NCBI GenBank assembly: GCA_947044365.1
Contig: OX345639.1
Location: 4,010,444-4,074,443, forward strand
Length of the DNA: 64,000 nt
From: Petrosia ficiformis
Taxonomy: Eukaryota; Porifera; Demospongiae; Haplosclerida; Petrosiidae
Direction of reading: 5' to 3'
Under the pieces are notes generated by a model. That model was not told the origin of the DNA. It did no database searches and saw only the letters and a list, made by a program, of their open reading frames with translations. A program made the position numbers and the translations under genes. Positions 63,525-64,000 of this stretch are shown piece by piece; position 1 is the first letter of the stretch, and every line of letters starts with the position of its first letter.

Positions 63525-64000
63525 ATGATAATAACTTTTTCTGTTACAATTTTTTCACTTTGAATTTGTTACTTGTCAAATATTATATATACTTCATTTC
63601 TTTCTGGAAATTCACTTACAGTAAATTGCATAATTATATGTAATTATAGTCATTCATAATTACTTTGAAGTCCAATTTTGGAAATGAAAACTTGTATATA
63701 ATAGAATGCATGCACGAGTGTAAACATTCACTTGCTTGTTTTCTACAAAACCTCTGTTGTGTGGTGTAGTAATCCGGATGAGTAAGCTGTGCTATATCCT
63801 GTTTAATTTACAGCTTCCCCTATCAAAAAAGGTGTTGATGAAATTGCATGTACACATGTGGGTGTTATAACATGGAAGAGTAGACACTTTTTAATAAACA
63901 GTTCTTTATAATTGATTTTAAATAAATTAATATTTAAAAATAAAAACGGATTGCTAATTAATGTTATGGAGGTGTAACTACTGACTGTTCATTATTGTCA
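63525..64000 (+). other. 3' flank of the ankyrin gene
   Basis: AT-rich DNA with no further gene I can support. AATAAA near 63891-63896 may serve as a poly(A) signal for the ankyrin gene. Confidence 0.5.

Overview
The window is animal nuclear DNA from a very compact, AT-rich genome. Genes are split by introns that are often only 50-100 bases long. Nearly every gene is recognisable by its close match to a human protein, and spacers are mostly under 200 bases. Gene density, short introns, tetranucleotide and TA tracts and the protein repertoire (ciliary, augmin, Arp2/3 and surfeit genes) suggest an early-branching metazoan, most likely a demosponge of the Amphimedon type. The species is inferred, not proven.

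I recognise 26 protein genes, in order: GLMN (5' end cut off by the window), DDX39B/UAP56, CFAP44(-), BMS1, PPP1R11(-), HAUS4, TRNT1(-), GOLGA2/GM130, WDR46(-), WDR13, ARPC5(-), CDK9, PLPP6-like(-), ODAD3/CCDC151, TBC1D23(-), CCDC15-like, LRRIQ3(-), DNAJC4-like(-), two tandem stomatins, RPL7A(-), MED22, SURF1(-), PFDN6, AFMID-like(-), and an intronless ankyrin-repeat gene. Strands alternate almost perfectly, giving eleven head-to-head pairs with 61-322 bases between start codons. There are also eleven tail-to-tail pairs, the tightest with 8 bases between stop codons. Coordinates given for a gene run from start codon to stop codon and include its introns.

Shared promoters carry recurring motifs. 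RFX-type X-boxes lie upstream of the four ciliary or centriolar genes (CFAP44, ODAD3, CCDC15, LRRIQ3). CACGTG E-boxes lie in spacers of ribosome and growth genes (BMS1, WDR46, RPL7A, SURF1/PFDN6), and NRF-1-type palindromes lie upstream of DDX39B and AFMID.

The gene set is strongly enriched for genes that in humans sit in the MHC paralogon: 6p21-22 (DDX39B, PPP1R11, WDR46, PFDN6), 9q33-34 (GOLGA2, CDK9, STOM, and the surfeit genes RPL7A, MED22 and SURF1), 19p13 and 1q. RPL7A-MED22-SURF1 is a micro-syntenic surfeit cluster. This is the most interesting large-scale signal.

Mobile DNA is confined mostly to introns. Two non-autonomous hAT elements have perfect 8-base target duplications, one keeping a decayed transposase end. 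A Mutator-like element has a 9-base duplication. There is a 554-base element with about 136-base inverted arms, several foldback MITEs, a 550-base foldback ending in tRNA-like modules, and several minisatellites. A 281-base sequence of unknown nature is present twice, almost identical, in two introns of DDX39B.
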